This document shows, piece after piece, positions 16,934 through 31,400 of a stretch of 64,000 bases of DNA. This DNA is from Ascaris suum. Taxonomy: Eukaryota; Nematoda; Chromadorea; Rhabditida; Ascarididae. A model generated the notes under the pieces. The model was given only the letters and a program-made list of their open reading frames with translations. It was not told where the DNA came from and searched no databases. The position numbers were made by a program, and so were the translations under genes. The stretch is from contig CM024172.1 in NCBI GenBank assembly GCA_013433145.1, positions 6,144,500-6,208,499 of the forward strand. Reading direction: 5' to 3'. Numbering within the stretch: position 1 is the first letter of the stretch; each line of letters starts with the position of its first letter.

Positions 16934-18773
16934 TTATCGTGACACAAGAACCGATGATCTGGATCCAACTCGACGGAAATAATGATCAATTATTCCCTTC
17001 CAATTGATAATGAAATAATTCTCAAATTGCATGAATAATGCATTATAAATGTCCTTTATCGTGACACAAGAACCGATGATCTGGATCCAACTCGACGGGA
17101 AATAATGATCAATTATTCCCTTCCAATTGATAATGAAATAATTCTCAAATTGCATGAATAATGCATTATAAATGTCCTTTATCGTGACACAAGAACCGAT
17201 GATCTGGATCCAACTCGACGGGAAATAATGATCAATTATTCCCTTCCAATTGATAATGAAATAATTCTCAAATTGCATGAATAATGCATTATAAATGTCC
17301 TTTATCGTGACACAAGAACCGATGATCTGGATCCAACTCGACGGAAATAATGATCAATTATTCCCTTCCAATTGATAATGAAATAATTCTCAAATTGCAT
17401 GAATAATGCATTATAAATGTCCTTTATCGTGACACAAGAACCGATGATCTGGATCCAACTCGACGGGAAATAATGATCAATTATTCCCTTCCAATTGATA
17501 ATGAAATAATTCTCAAATTGCATGAATAATGCATTATAAATGTCCTTTATCGTGACACAAGAACCGATGATCTGGATCCAACTCGACGGGAAATAATGAT
17601 CAATTATTCCCTTCCAATTGATAATGAAATAATTCTCAAATTGCATGAATAATGCATTATAAATGTCCTTTATCGTGACACAAGAACCGATGATCTGGAT
17701 CCAACTCGACGGAAATAATGATCAATTATTCCCTTCCAATTGATAATGAAATAATTCTCAAATTGCATGAATAATGCATTATAAATGTCCTTTATCGTGA
17801 CACAAGAACCGATGATCTGGATCCAACTCGACGGGAAATAATGATCAATTATTCCCTTCCAATTGATAATGAAATAATTCTCAAATTGCATGAATAATGC
17901 ATTATAAATGTCCTTTATCGTGACACAAGAACCGATGATCTGGATCCAACTCGACGGAAAATAATGATCAATTATTCCCTTCCAATTGATAATGAAATAA
18001 TTCTCAAATTGCATGAATAATGCATTATAAATGTCCTTTATCGTGACACAAGAACCGATGATCTGGATCCAACTCGACGGAAATAATGATCAATTATTCC
18101 CTTCCAATTGATAATGAAATAATTCTCAAATTGCATGAATAATGCATTATAAATGTCCTTTATCGTGACACAAGAACCGATGATCTGGATCCAACTCGAC
18201 GGGAAATAATGATCAATTATTCCCTTCCAATTGATAATGAAATAATTCTCAAATTGCATGAATAATGCATTATAAATGTCCTTTATCGTGACACAAGAAC
18301 CGATGATCTGGATCCAACTCGACGGGAAATAATGATCAATTATTCCCTTCCAATTGATAATGAAATAATTCTCAAATTGCATGAATAATGCATTATAAAT
18401 GTCCTTTATCGTGACACAAGAACCGATGATCTGGATCCAACTCGACGGAAATAATGATCAATTATTCCCTTCCAATTGATAATGAAATAATTCTCAAATT
18501 GCATGAATAATGCATTATAAATGTCCTTTATCGTGACACAAGAACCGATGATCTGGATCCAACTCGACGGGAAATAATGATCAATTATTCCCTTCCAATT
18601 GATAATGAAATAATTCTCAAATTGCATGAATAATGCATTATAAATGTCCTTTATCGTGACACAAGAACCGATGATCTGGATCCAACTCGACGGGAAATAA
18701 TGATCAATTATTCCCTTCCAATTGATAATGAAATAATTCTCAAATTGCATGAATAATGCATTATAAATGTCCT
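16934..18773. repeat. trimeric higher-order repeat (368 bp x 5)
   Basis: Five successive blocks repeat the length pattern 122 + 123 + 123 bp (368 bp). The variable site reads GGAAAT, then GGGAAAT, then GGGAAAT in each block, with one GGAAAAT substitution near 17,955. Block starts are spaced exactly 368 bp apart (16,934; 17,302; 17,670; 18,038; 18,406). Elsewhere the order of 122- and 123-mers is less regular, so this is a local amplification of a three-monomer unit. Confidence 0.85.
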
Positions 18774-21700
18774 TTATCGTGACACAAGAACCGATGATCT
18801 GGATCCAACTCGACGGAAATAATGATCAATTATTCCCTTCCAATTGATAATGAAATAATTCTCAAATTGCATGAATAATGCATTATAAATGTCCTTTATC
18901 GTGACACAAGAACCGATGATCTGGATCCAACTCGACGGAAATAATGATCAATTATTCCCTTCCAATTGATAATGAAATAATTCTCAAATTGCATGAATAA
19001 TGCATTATAAATGTCCTTTATCGTGACACAAGAACCGATGATCTGGATCCAACTCGACGGGAAATAATGATCAATTATTCCCTTCCAATTGATAATGAAA
19101 TAATTCTCAAATTGCATGAATAATGCATTATAAATGTCCTTTATCGTGACACAAGAACCGATGATCTGGATCCAACTCGACGGAAATAATGATCAATTAT
19201 TCCCTTCCAATTGATAATGAAATAATTCTCAAATTGCATGAATAATGCATTATAAATGTCCTTTATCGTGACACAAGAACCGATGATCTGGATCCAACTC
19301 GACGGGAAATAATGATCAATTATTCCCTTCCAATTGATAATGAAATAATTCTCAAATTGCATGAATAATGCATTATAAATGTCCTTTATCGTGACACAAG
19401 AACCGATGATCTGGATCCAACTCGACGGAAATAATGATCAATTATTCCCTTCCAATTGATAATGAAATAATTCTCAAATTGCATGAATAATGCATTATAA
19501 ATGTCCTTTATCGTGACACAAGAACCGATGATCTGGATCCAACTCGACGGAAATAATGATCAATTATTCCCTTCCAATTGATAATGAAATAATTCTCAAA
19601 TTGCATGAATAATGCATTATAAATGTCCTTTATCGTGACACAAGAACCGATGATCTGGATCCAACTCGACGGAAATAATGATCAATTATTCCCTTCCAAT
19701 TGATAATGAAATAATTCTCAAATTGCATGAATAATGCATTATAAATGTCCTTTATCGTGACACAAGAACCGATGATCTGGATCCAACTCGACGGAAATAA
19801 TGATCAATTATTCCCTTCCAATTGATAATGAAATAATTCTCAAATTGCATGAATAATGCATTATAAATGTCCTTTATCGTGACACAAGAACCGATGATCT
19901 GGATCCAACTCGACGGGAAATAATGATCAATTATTCCCTTCCAATTGATAATGAAATAATTCTCAAATTGCATGAATAATGCATTATAAATGTCCTTTAT
20001 CGTGACACAAGAACCGATGATCTGGATCCAACTCGACGGGAAATAATGATCAATTATTCCCTTCCAATTGATAATGAAATAATTCTCAAATTGCATGAAT
20101 AATGCATTATAAATGTCCTTTATCGTGACACAAGAACCGATGATCTGGATCCAACTCGACGGGAAATAATGATCAATTATTCCCTTCCAATTGATAATGA
20201 AATAATTCTCAAATTGCATGAATAATGCATTATAAATGTCCTTTATCGTGACACAAGAACCGATGATCTGGATCCAACTCGACGGAAATAATGATCAATT
20301 ATTCCCTTCCAATTGATAATGAAATAATTCTCAAATTGCATGAATAATGCATTATAAATGTCCTTTATCGTGACACAAGAACCGATGATCTGGATCCAAC
20401 TCGACGGAAAATAATGATCAATTATTCCCTTCCAATTGATAATGAAATAATTCTCAAATTGCATGAATAATGCATTATAAATGTCCTTTATCGTGACACA
20501 AGAACCGATGATCTGGATCCAACTCGACGGGAAATAATGATCAATTATTCCCTTCCAATTGATAATGAAATAATTCTCAAATTGCATGAATAATGCATTA
20601 TAAATGTCCTTTATCGTGACACAAGAACCGATGATCTGGATCCAACTCGACGGAAATAATGATCAATTATTCCCTTCCAATTGATAATGAAATAATTCTC
20701 AAATTGCATGAATAATGCATTATAAATGTCCTTTATCGTGACACAAGAACCGATGATCTGGATCCAACTCGACGGGAAATAATGATCAATTATTCCCTTC
20801 CAATTGATAATGAAATAATTCTCAAATTGCATGAATAATGCATTATAAATGTCCTTTATCGTGACACAAGAACCGATGATCTGGATCCAACTCGACGGAA
20901 ATAATGATCAATTATTCCCTTCCAATTGATAATGAAATAATTCTCAAATTGCATGAATAATGCATTATAAATGTCCTTTATCGTGACACAAGAACCGATG
21001 ATCTGGATCCAACTCGACGGAAATAATGATCAATTATTCCCTTCCAATTGATAATGAAATAATTCTCAAATTGCATGAATAATGCATTATAAATGTCCTT
21101 TATCGTGACACAAGAACCGATGATCTGGATCCAACTCGACGGGAAATAATGATCAATTATTCCCTTCCAATTGATAATGAAATAATTCTCAAATTGCATG
21201 AATAATGCATTATAAATGTCCTTTATCGTGACACAAGAACCGATGATCTGGATCCAACTCGACGGGAAATAATGATCAATTATTCCCTTCCAATTGATAA
21301 TGAAATAATTCTCAAATTGCATGAATAATGCATTATAAATGTCCTTTATCGTGACACAAGAACCGATGATCTGGATCCAACTCGACGGAAATAATGATCA
21401 ATTATTCCCTTCCAATTGATAATGAAATAATTCTCAAATTGCATGAATAATGCATTATAAATGTCCTTTATCGTGACACAAGAACCGATGATCTGGATCC
21501 AACTCGACGGAAATAATGATCAATTATTCCCTTCCAATTGATAATGAAATAATTCTCAAATTGCATGAATAATGCATTATAAATGTCCTTTATCGTGACA
21601 CAAGAACCGATGATCTGGATCCAACTCGACGGAAATAATGATCAATTATTCCCTTCCAATTGATAATGAAATAATTCTCAAATTGCATGAATAATGCATT

Positions 21701-24480
21701 ATAAATGTCCTTTATCGTGACACAAGAACCGATGATCTGGATCCAACTCGACGGGAAATAATGATCAATTATTCCCTTCCAATTGATAATGAAATAATTC
21801 TCAAATTGCATGAATAATGCATTATAAATGTCCTTTATCGTGACACAAGAACCGATGATCTGGATCCAACTCGACGGAAATAATGATCAATTATTCCCTT
21901 CCAATTGATAATGAAATAATTCTCAAATTGCATGAATAATGCATTATAAATGTCCTTTATCGTGACACAAGAACCGATGATCTGGATCCAACTCGACGGA
22001 AATAATGATCAATTATTCCCTTCCAATTGATAATGAAATAATTCTCAAATTGCATGAATAATGCATTATAAATGTCCCTTTATCGTGACACAAGAACCGA
22101 TGATCTGGATCCAACTCGACGGAAAAAATGATCAATTATTCCCTTCCAATTGATAATGAAATAATTCTCAAATTGCATGAATAATGCATTATAAATGTCC
22201 TTTATCGTGACACAAGAACCGATGATCTGGATCCAACTCGACGGAAATAATGATCAATTATTCCCTTCCAATTGATAATGAAATAATTCTCAAATTGCAT
22301 GAATAATGCATTATAAATGTCCTTTATCGTGACACAAGAACCGATGATCTGGATCCAACTCGACGGAAATAATGATCAATTATTCCCTTCCAATTGATAA
22401 TGAAATAATTCTCAAATTGCATGAATAATGCATTATAAATGTCCTTTATCGTGACACAAGAACCGATGATCTGGATCCAACTCGACGGGAATAATGATCA
22501 ATTATTCCCTTCCAATTGATAATGAAATAATTCTCAAATGCATGAATAATGCATTATAAATGTCCTTTATCGTGACACAAGAACCGATGATCTGGATCCA
22601 ACTCGACGGGAAATAATGATCAATTATTCCCTTCCAATTGATAATGAAATAATTCTCAAATTGCATGAATAATGCATTATAAATGTCCTTTATCGTGACA
22701 CAAGAACCGATGATCTGGATCCAACTCGACGGAAAATAATGATCAATTATTCCCTTCCAATTGATAATGAAATAATTCTCAAATTGCATGAATAATGCAT
22801 TATAAATGTCCTTTATCGTGACACAAGAACCGATGATCTGGATCCAACTCGACGGGAAATAATGATCAATTATTCCCTTCCAATTGATAATGAAATAATT
22901 CTCAAATTGCATGAATAATGCATTATAAATGTCCTTTATCGTGACACAAGAACCGATGATCTGGATCCAACTCGACGGGAAATAATGATCAATTATTCCC
23001 TTCCAATTGATAATGAAATAATTCTCAAATTGCATGAATAATGCATTATAAATGTCCTTTATCGTGACACAAGAACCGATGATCTGGATCCAACTCGACG
23101 GAAAATAATGATCAATTATTCCCTTCCAATTGATAATGAAATAATTCTCAAATTGCATGAATAATGCATTATAAATGTCCTTTATCGTGACACAAGAACC
23201 GATGATCTGGATCCAACTCGACGGAAATAATGATCAATTATTCCCTTCCAATTGATAATGAAATAATTCTCAAATTGCATGAATAATGCATTATAAATGT
23301 CCTTTATCGTGACACAAGAACCGATGATCTGGATCCAACTCGACGGAAATAATGATCAATTATTCCCTTCCAATTGATAATGAAATAATTCTCAAATTGC
23401 ATGAATAATGCATTATAAATGTCCTTTATCGTGACACAAGAACCGATGATCTGGATCCAACTCGACGGAAATAATGATCAATTATTCCCTTCCAATTGAT
23501 AATGAAATAATTCTCAAATTGCATGAATAATGCATTATAAATGTCCTTTATCGTGACACAAGAACCGATGATCTGGATCCAACTCGACGAGAATAATGAT
23601 CAATTATTCCCTTCCAATTGATAATGAAATAATTCTCAAATTGCATGAATAATGCATTATAAATGTCCTTTATCGTGACACAAGAACCGATGATCTGGAT
23701 CCAACTCGACGGAAATAATGATCAATTATTCCCTTCCAATTGATAATGAAATAATTCTCAAATTGCATGAATAATGCATTATAAATGTCCTTTATCGTGA
23801 CACAAGAACCGATGATCTGGATCCAACTCGACGGGAAATAATGATCAATTATTCCCTTCCAATTGATAATGAAATAATTCTCAAATTGCATGAATAATGC
23901 ATTATAAATGTCCTTTATCGTGACACAAGAACCGATGATCTGGATCCAACTCGACGGGAATAATGATCAATTATTCCCTTCCAATTGATAATGAAATAAT
24001 TCTCAAATTGCATGAATAATGCATTATAAATGTCCTTTATCGTGACACAAGAACCGATGATCTGGATCCAACTCGACGGAAATAATGATCAATTATTCCC
24101 TTCCAATTGATAATGAAATAATTCTCAAATTGCATGAATAATGCATTATAAATGTCCTTTATCGTGACACAAGAACCGATGATCTGGATCCAACTCGACG
24201 GAAATAATGATCAATTATTCCCTTCCAATTGATAATGAAATAATTCTCAAATTGCATGAATAATGCATTATAAATGTCCTTTATCGTGACACAAGAACCG
24301 ATGATCTGGATCCAACTCGACGGAAATAATGATCAATTATTCCCTTCCAATTGATAATGAAATAATTCTCAAATTGCATGAATAATGCATTATAAATGTC
24401 CTTTATCGTGACACAAGAACCGATGATCTGGATCCAACTCGACGGGAAATAATGATCAATTATTCCCTTCCAATTGATAA

Positions 24481-27400
24481 TGAAATAATTCTCAAATTGC
24501 ATGAATAATGCATATAAATGTCCTTTATCGTGACACAAGAACCGATGATCTGGATCCAACTCGACGGAAATAATGATCAATTATTCCCTTCCAATTGATA
24601 ATGAAATAATTCTCAAAATGCATGAATAATGCATTATAAATGTCCTTTATCGTGACACAAGAACCGATGATCTGGATCCAACTCGACGGAAAATAATGAT
24701 CAATTATCCCTTCCATTGATAATGAAATAATTCTCAAATTGCATGAATAATGCATTATAAATGTCCTTTATCGTGACACAAGAACCGATGATCTGGATCC
24801 AACTCGACGGAAATAATGATCAATTATTCCCTTCCAATTGATAATGAAATAATTCTCAAATTGCATGAATAATGCATTATAAATGTCCTTTATCGTGACA
24901 CAAGAACCGATGATCTGGATCCAACTCGACGGAAAAAATGATCAATTATTCCCTTCCAATTGATAATGAAATAATTCTCAAATTGCATGAATAATGCATT
25001 TAAATGTCCTTTATCGTGACACAAGAACCGATGATCTGGATCCAACTCGACGGAAATAATGATCAATTATTCCCTTCCAATTGATAATGAAATAATTCTC
25101 AAATTGCATGAATAATGCACTATAAATGTCCTTTATCGTGACACAAGAACCGAGATGGATCTGGATCCAACTCGACAATAATATGATCAATTATTCCCTT
25201 CCAATTGATAATGAAATAATTCTCAAATTGCATTAATAATGCATTATAAATGTCCTTTATCGTGACACAAGAACCGGTGATCTGGATCCAACTCGACGGA
25301 GAAATAATGATCAATTATCCCTTCCAATTGATAATGAAATAATTCTCAAATTGCATGAATAATGCATTATAAATGTCCTTTATCGTGACACAAGAACCGA
25401 TGATCTGGATCCAACTCGACGAGAAATAATGATCAATTATTCCCTTCCAATTGATAATGAAATAATTCTCAAATTGCATGAATAATGCATTATAAATGTC
25501 CTTTATCGTGACACAAGAACCGATGATCTGGATCCAACTCGACGGGAAATAATGATCAATTATTCCCTTCCAATGATGATAATGAAATAATTCTCAAATT
25601 GCATGAATAATGCATTATAAATGTCCTTTATCGTGACACAAGAACCGTGATCTGGATCCAACCGACGGATAAAAATGATCAATTATTCCTTCCAATTGAT
25701 AATGAAATAATTCTCAAATTGCATGAATAATGCATTATAAATGTCCTTTTCGTCACACAAGAACCGATGATCTGGATCCAACTCGACGGAAATAATGATC
25801 AATTATTCCCTTCCAATTGATAATGAAATAATTCTCAAATTGCATGAATAATGCATTATAAATGTCCTTTATCGTGACACAAGAACCGATGATCTGGATC
25901 CAACTCGACGGAAAAAATGATCAATTATTCCCTTCCAATTGATAATGAAATAATTCTCAAATTGCATGAATAATGCATTTTAAATGTCCTTTATCGTCAC
26001 ACAAGAACAGATGATCTGGATCCAACTCGACGGAAATAATGATCAATTATTCCTTTCCAATTGATAATGAAATAATTCTCAAATTGCATGAATAATGCAT
26101 ATAAATGTCCTTTATCGTGACACAAGAACCGATGATCTGGATCCAACTCGACGGAAATAATGATCAATTATTCCCTTCCAATTGATAATGAAATAATTCT
26201 CAAATTGCATGAATAATGCATTATAAAATGTCCTTTATCGTGACACAAGAACCGATGATCTGGATCCAACTCGACGGGAAATAATGATCAATTATTCCCT
26301 TCCATTAATAATGAAATAATTCTCAAATTGCATGAATAATGCATTATAAATGTCCTTTATCGTGACACAAGAACGATGATCTGGATCCAACTCGACGGAG
26401 AAAATGATCAATTATTCCCTTCCAATTGATAATGAAATAATTCTCAAATTGCATGAATAATGCATATAAATGTCCTTTATCGTGACACAAGACCCGATGA
26501 TCTGGATCCAACTCGACGGATAAAAATGATCAATTATTCCCTTCCAATTGATAATGAAATAATTCTCAAATTGCATGAATAATGCATTTTAAATGCCTTT
26601 ATCGTGACACAAGAACAGATGATCTGGATCCAACTCGACGAGAAATAATGATCAATTATTCCCTTCCAATTGATAATGAAATAATTCTCAAATTGCATGA
26701 ATAATGCATTATAAATGTCCTTTATCGTGACACAAGAACCGGTGATCTGGATCCAACTCGACGAGAAATAATGATCAATTATTCCCTCCAATTGATAATG
26801 AAATAATTCTCAAATTGCATGAATAATGCATTATAAATGTCCTTTATCGTGACACAAGAACCGATGATCTGGATCCAACTCGACGGAAAATAATGATCAA
26901 TTATTCCCTTCCAATTGATAATGAAATAATTCTCAAATTGCATGAATAATGCATTATAAATGTCCTTTATCGTGACACAAGAACCGGTGATCTGGATCCA
27001 ACTCGACGGAAATAATGATCAATTATTCCCTTCCAATTGATAATGAAATAATTCTCAAATTGCATGAATAATGCATTTAAATGACCTTTATCGTGACACA
27101 AGAACCGATGATCTGGATCCAACTCGACGGGAAATAATGATCAATTATTCCCTTCCAATTGATAATGAAATAATTCTCAAATTGCATGAATAATGCATTA
27201 TAAATGTCCTTTATCGTGACACAAGAACCATGATCTGGATCCAACTCGACGGGAAATAATGATCAATTATTCCCTTCCAATTGATAATGAAATAATTCTC
27301 AAATTGCATGAATAATGCATTATAAATGTCCTTTATCGTGACACAAGAACCGATGATCTGGATCCAACTCGACGGAAAAAATGATCAATTATTCCCTTCC

Positions 27401-28400
27401 AATTGATAATGAAATAATTCTCAAATTGCATGAATAATGCATTATAAATGTCCTTTATCGTGACACAAGAACCGATGATCTGGATCCAACTCGACGGGAA
27501 ATAATGATCAATTATTCCCTTCCAATTGAAAATGAAATAATTCTCAAATTGCATGAATAATGCATTATAAATGTCCTTTATCGTGACACAAGAACCGATG
27601 ATCTGGATCCAACTCGACGGAGAAATAATGATCAATTATTCCCTTCCAATTGATAATGAAATAATTCTCAAATTGCATGAATGCAATTATAAATGTCCTT
27701 TATCGTGACACAAGAACCGGTGATCTGGATCCAACTCGACGATAAATAATGATCAATTATTCCCTTCCAATTGATAATGAAATAATTCTCAAATTGCATG
27801 AATAATGCATTATAAATGTCCTTTATCGTGACACAAGAACAGATGATCTGGATCCAACTCGACGAGAAATAATGATCAATTATTCCCTTCCAATTGATAA
27901 TGAAATAATTCTCAAATTGCATGAATAATGCATTATAAATGTCCTTTATCGTGACACAAGAACCGATGATCTGGATCCAACTCGACGAGAAATAATGATC
28001 AATTATTCCCTTCCAATTGATAATGAAATAATTCTCAAATTGCATGAATAATGCATTATAAATGTCCTTTATCGTGACACAAGAACCGATGATCTGGATC
28101 CAACTCGACGAGAAATAATGATCAATTATTCCCTTCCAATTGAAATGAAATAATTCTCAAATTGCATGAATAATGCATTATAAATGACCTTTATCGTGAC
28201 ACAAGAACCGATGATCTGGATCCAACTCGACGGGAAATAATGATCAATTATTCCCTTCCAATTGATAATGAAATAATTCTCAAATTGCATGAATAATGCA
28301 TTATAAATGTCCTTTATCGTGACACAAGAACCGATGATCTGGATCCAACTCGACGATAAAAAATGATCAATTATTCCCTTCCAGCTAATAATGAAATAAT
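24481..28400. repeat. 122-bp satellite, diverging flank
   Basis: This is the same satellite, but small indels and substitutions appear in most copies (for example CATATAAATG near 24,512, CCGAGATGG near 25,152, AATGATGATAATG near 25,572, and CGTCACAC near 25,751). The variable site becomes GAGAAATAATG or GGATAAAAATG in many copies. Divergence rises from left to right toward the array edge, as expected where unequal exchange no longer homogenises copies. Confidence 0.95.
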
Positions 28401-31400
28401 TCTCAAATTGCATGAATAATGCATTTTAAATGACCTTTATCGTAACACAAGAACAGATGATCTGGATCCAACTCGACGAGAAATAATGATCAATTATTCC
28501 CTTCCAATCGATAATGAAATAATTCTCAAATTGCATGAATAATGCACTATAAATGTCCTTTATCGTGACACGAGAACCGGTGATCTGGATCCAACTCGAC
28601 GGATAAAAATGATCAATTACTCCCTTCCAGATAATAATGAAATAATTCTCAAATTGCATGAATAATGCATTTTAAATGACCTTTATCGTTCACACAAGAA
28701 CAGATGATCTGAATCCAACTCGACGAGAAATAATGATCAATTATTCCCTTCCAATTGATAATGAAATAATTCTCAAATTGCATGAATAATGCACTATAAA
28801 TGTCCTTTATCGTGACACAAGAACCGTGATCTGGATCCAACACGACGGGATAAAAATGATCAATTACTCCCTTCCAATTAATAATGAAATAATTCTCAAA
28901 TTGCATGAATAATGCATTTTAAATGACCTTTATGTTCGACACAAGAACAGATGATCTGAATCCAACTCGACGAGAAATAATGATCAATTATTCCCTTCCA
29001 ATTGATAACCAAATAATTCTCAAATTGCATGAATAATGCACTATAAATGTCCTTTATCGTGACACAAGAACCGGTGATCTGGATCCAACTCGACGGGAAA
29101 AATGATCAATTATTCCCTTCCAATTGATAATGAAATAATTCTCAAATTGCATGAATAATGCATTTTAAATGACCTTTATCGTCACACAAGAACAGATGAT
29201 CTGGATCCAACTCGGACGAGAAATTATGATCAATTATTCCCTTCCAATTGATAATGAAATAATTCTCAAATTGCATGAAAATGCATTATAAATGTCCTTT
29301 ATCGTGACACAAGAACCGATGATCTGGATCCAACTCGACGGATAAAAATGATCAATTACTCCCTTCCAGTAATGATGAAATAATTCTCAAATTGCATGAA
29401 TAATGCATTTTAAATGACCTTTATCGTCACACAAGAACAGATGATCTGGATCCAACTCGACGGGAAATTATGATCAATTATTCCCTTCCAATTGATAATG
29501 AAATAATTCTCAAATTGCATGAATAATGCATTATAAATGTCCTTTATCCGTGACACAAGAACCGGCGATCTCGATCCAACTCGACGAGAAATAATGATCA
29601 ATTATTCCCTTCCAATTGATAATGAAATAATTCTCAAATTGCATGAATAATGCATTTTAAATGACCTTTATCGTCACACAAGAACAGATGATCTGGATCC
29701 AACTCGACGGAAATATGATCAATTATTCCCTTCCAATTGATAATGAAATAATTCTCAAATTGCATGAATAATGCACTATAAATATCCTTTATCGTGACAC
29801 AAGAACCGGTGATCTGGATCCAACTCGACGGATAATAAATGATCAATTACTCCCTTCCAGTTAATAATGAAATAATTCTCAAATTGCATGAATAATGCAT
29901 TTTAAATGACCTTTATCATCACACAAGAACAGATGATCTGGATCCAACTCGACGACAAATAATGATCAATTATTCCCTTCCAATTGATAATCAAATAATT
30001 CTCAAATTGCATGAATAATGCACTATAAATGTCCTTTATCGTGACACAACAACCGGTGATCTGGATCCAACTCGACGGAAAAAATGATCAATTACTCCCT
30101 TCCAGTTAATAATGAAATAATTCTCAAATTGCATGAATAATGCATTTTAAATGACCTTTATCGTCACACAAGAACAGATGATCTGGATCCAACTCGACGG
30201 GAAATTATGATCAATTATTCCCTTCCAATTGATAATGAAATAATTCTCAAATTGCATGAATAATGCATTATAAATGTCCTTTATCGTGACACAAGAACCG
30301 ATGATCTGGATCCAACTCGACGGATAAAAATGATCAATTACTCCCTTCCATTGATAATGAAATAATTCTCAAATTGCATGAATAATGCATTATAAATGTC
30401 CTTTATCGTCACACAAGAACAGATGATCTGGATCCAACTCGACGGAAACAATGATCAATTATTCCCTTCCAGTTAATAATGAAATAATTCTCAAATTGCA
30501 TGAATAATGCATTTTAAATGACCTTTATCGTGACACAAGAACCGATGATCTGGATCCAACTCGACGAGAAATAATGATCAATTATTCCCTTCCAATTGAT
30601 AATAAAATAATTCTCAAATTGCATGAATAATGCATTATAAATGTCCTTTATCGTGACACAAGAACCGTGATCTGGATCCAACTCGACGGATAAAAAATGA
30701 TCAATTACTCCCTTCCATTAATGATGAAATAATTCTCAAATTGCATGAATAATGCATTATAAATGTCCTTTATCGTGACACAAGAACCGATGATCTGGAT
30801 CCAACTCGACGGAAAATTATGATCAATTATTCCCTTCCAATTGAAAATAAAATAATTCTCAAATTGCATGAATAATGCATTATAAATGTCCTTTATCGTG
30901 ACACAAGAACCGATGATCTGGATCCAACTCGACGGATAAAAATGATCAATTATTCCCTTCCAATTAAAATGAAATAATTCTCAAATTGCATGAATAATGC
31001 ATTTTAAATGACCTTTATCGTGACACAAGAACAGATGATCTGGATCCAACTCGACGAGAAATAATGATCAATTATTCCCTTCCAATTGATAATCAAATAA
31101 TTCTCAAATTGCATGAATAATGCATTATAAATGTCCTTTATCGTGACACAAGAACCGTGATCTGGATCCAACTCGACGGATAAAAATGATCAATTACTCC
31201 CTTCCAGTTAATAATGAAATAATTCTCAAATTGCATGAATAATGCATTATAAATGTCCTTTATCGTGACACAAGAACAGATGATCTGGATCCAACTCGAC
31301 GGGAAATATGATCAATTATTCCCTTCCAATTGATAATGAAATAATTCTCAAATTGCATGAATAATGCATTTTAAATCCTTTATCGTGACACAAGAACCGA

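Larger units (their letters stand above)
1..24480. repeat. 122/123-bp tandem satellite, homogeneous core
   Basis: Head-to-tail tandem repeat of about 200 copies. The monomer is 122 bp when the variable site after CTCGAC reads GGAAATAATG or GGGAATAATG. It is 123 bp when that site reads GGGAAATAATG, GGATAATAATG or GGAAAATAATG. Outside this site copies are almost identical over the whole segment, which indicates recent homogenisation. Each monomer carries one GGATCC (BamHI) site and a short dyad TGCAT-n5-ATGCA. The minus strand of the 123-bp form has no stop, so runs of 123-mers give chance open frames of 41-residue repeats; the interspersed 122-mers shift the frame, which argues against coding. 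The array continues off the left edge. Its role is unknown; pericentromeric or other heterochromatic satellite is an inference. Confidence 0.97.

Noticed and set aside
185..24755. Many minus-strand open frames of 41-residue repeats across the satellite
   Set aside because: They arise because the 123-bp monomer is a multiple of three and lacks stops on that strand. Interspersed 122-bp copies break the frame every few monomers.
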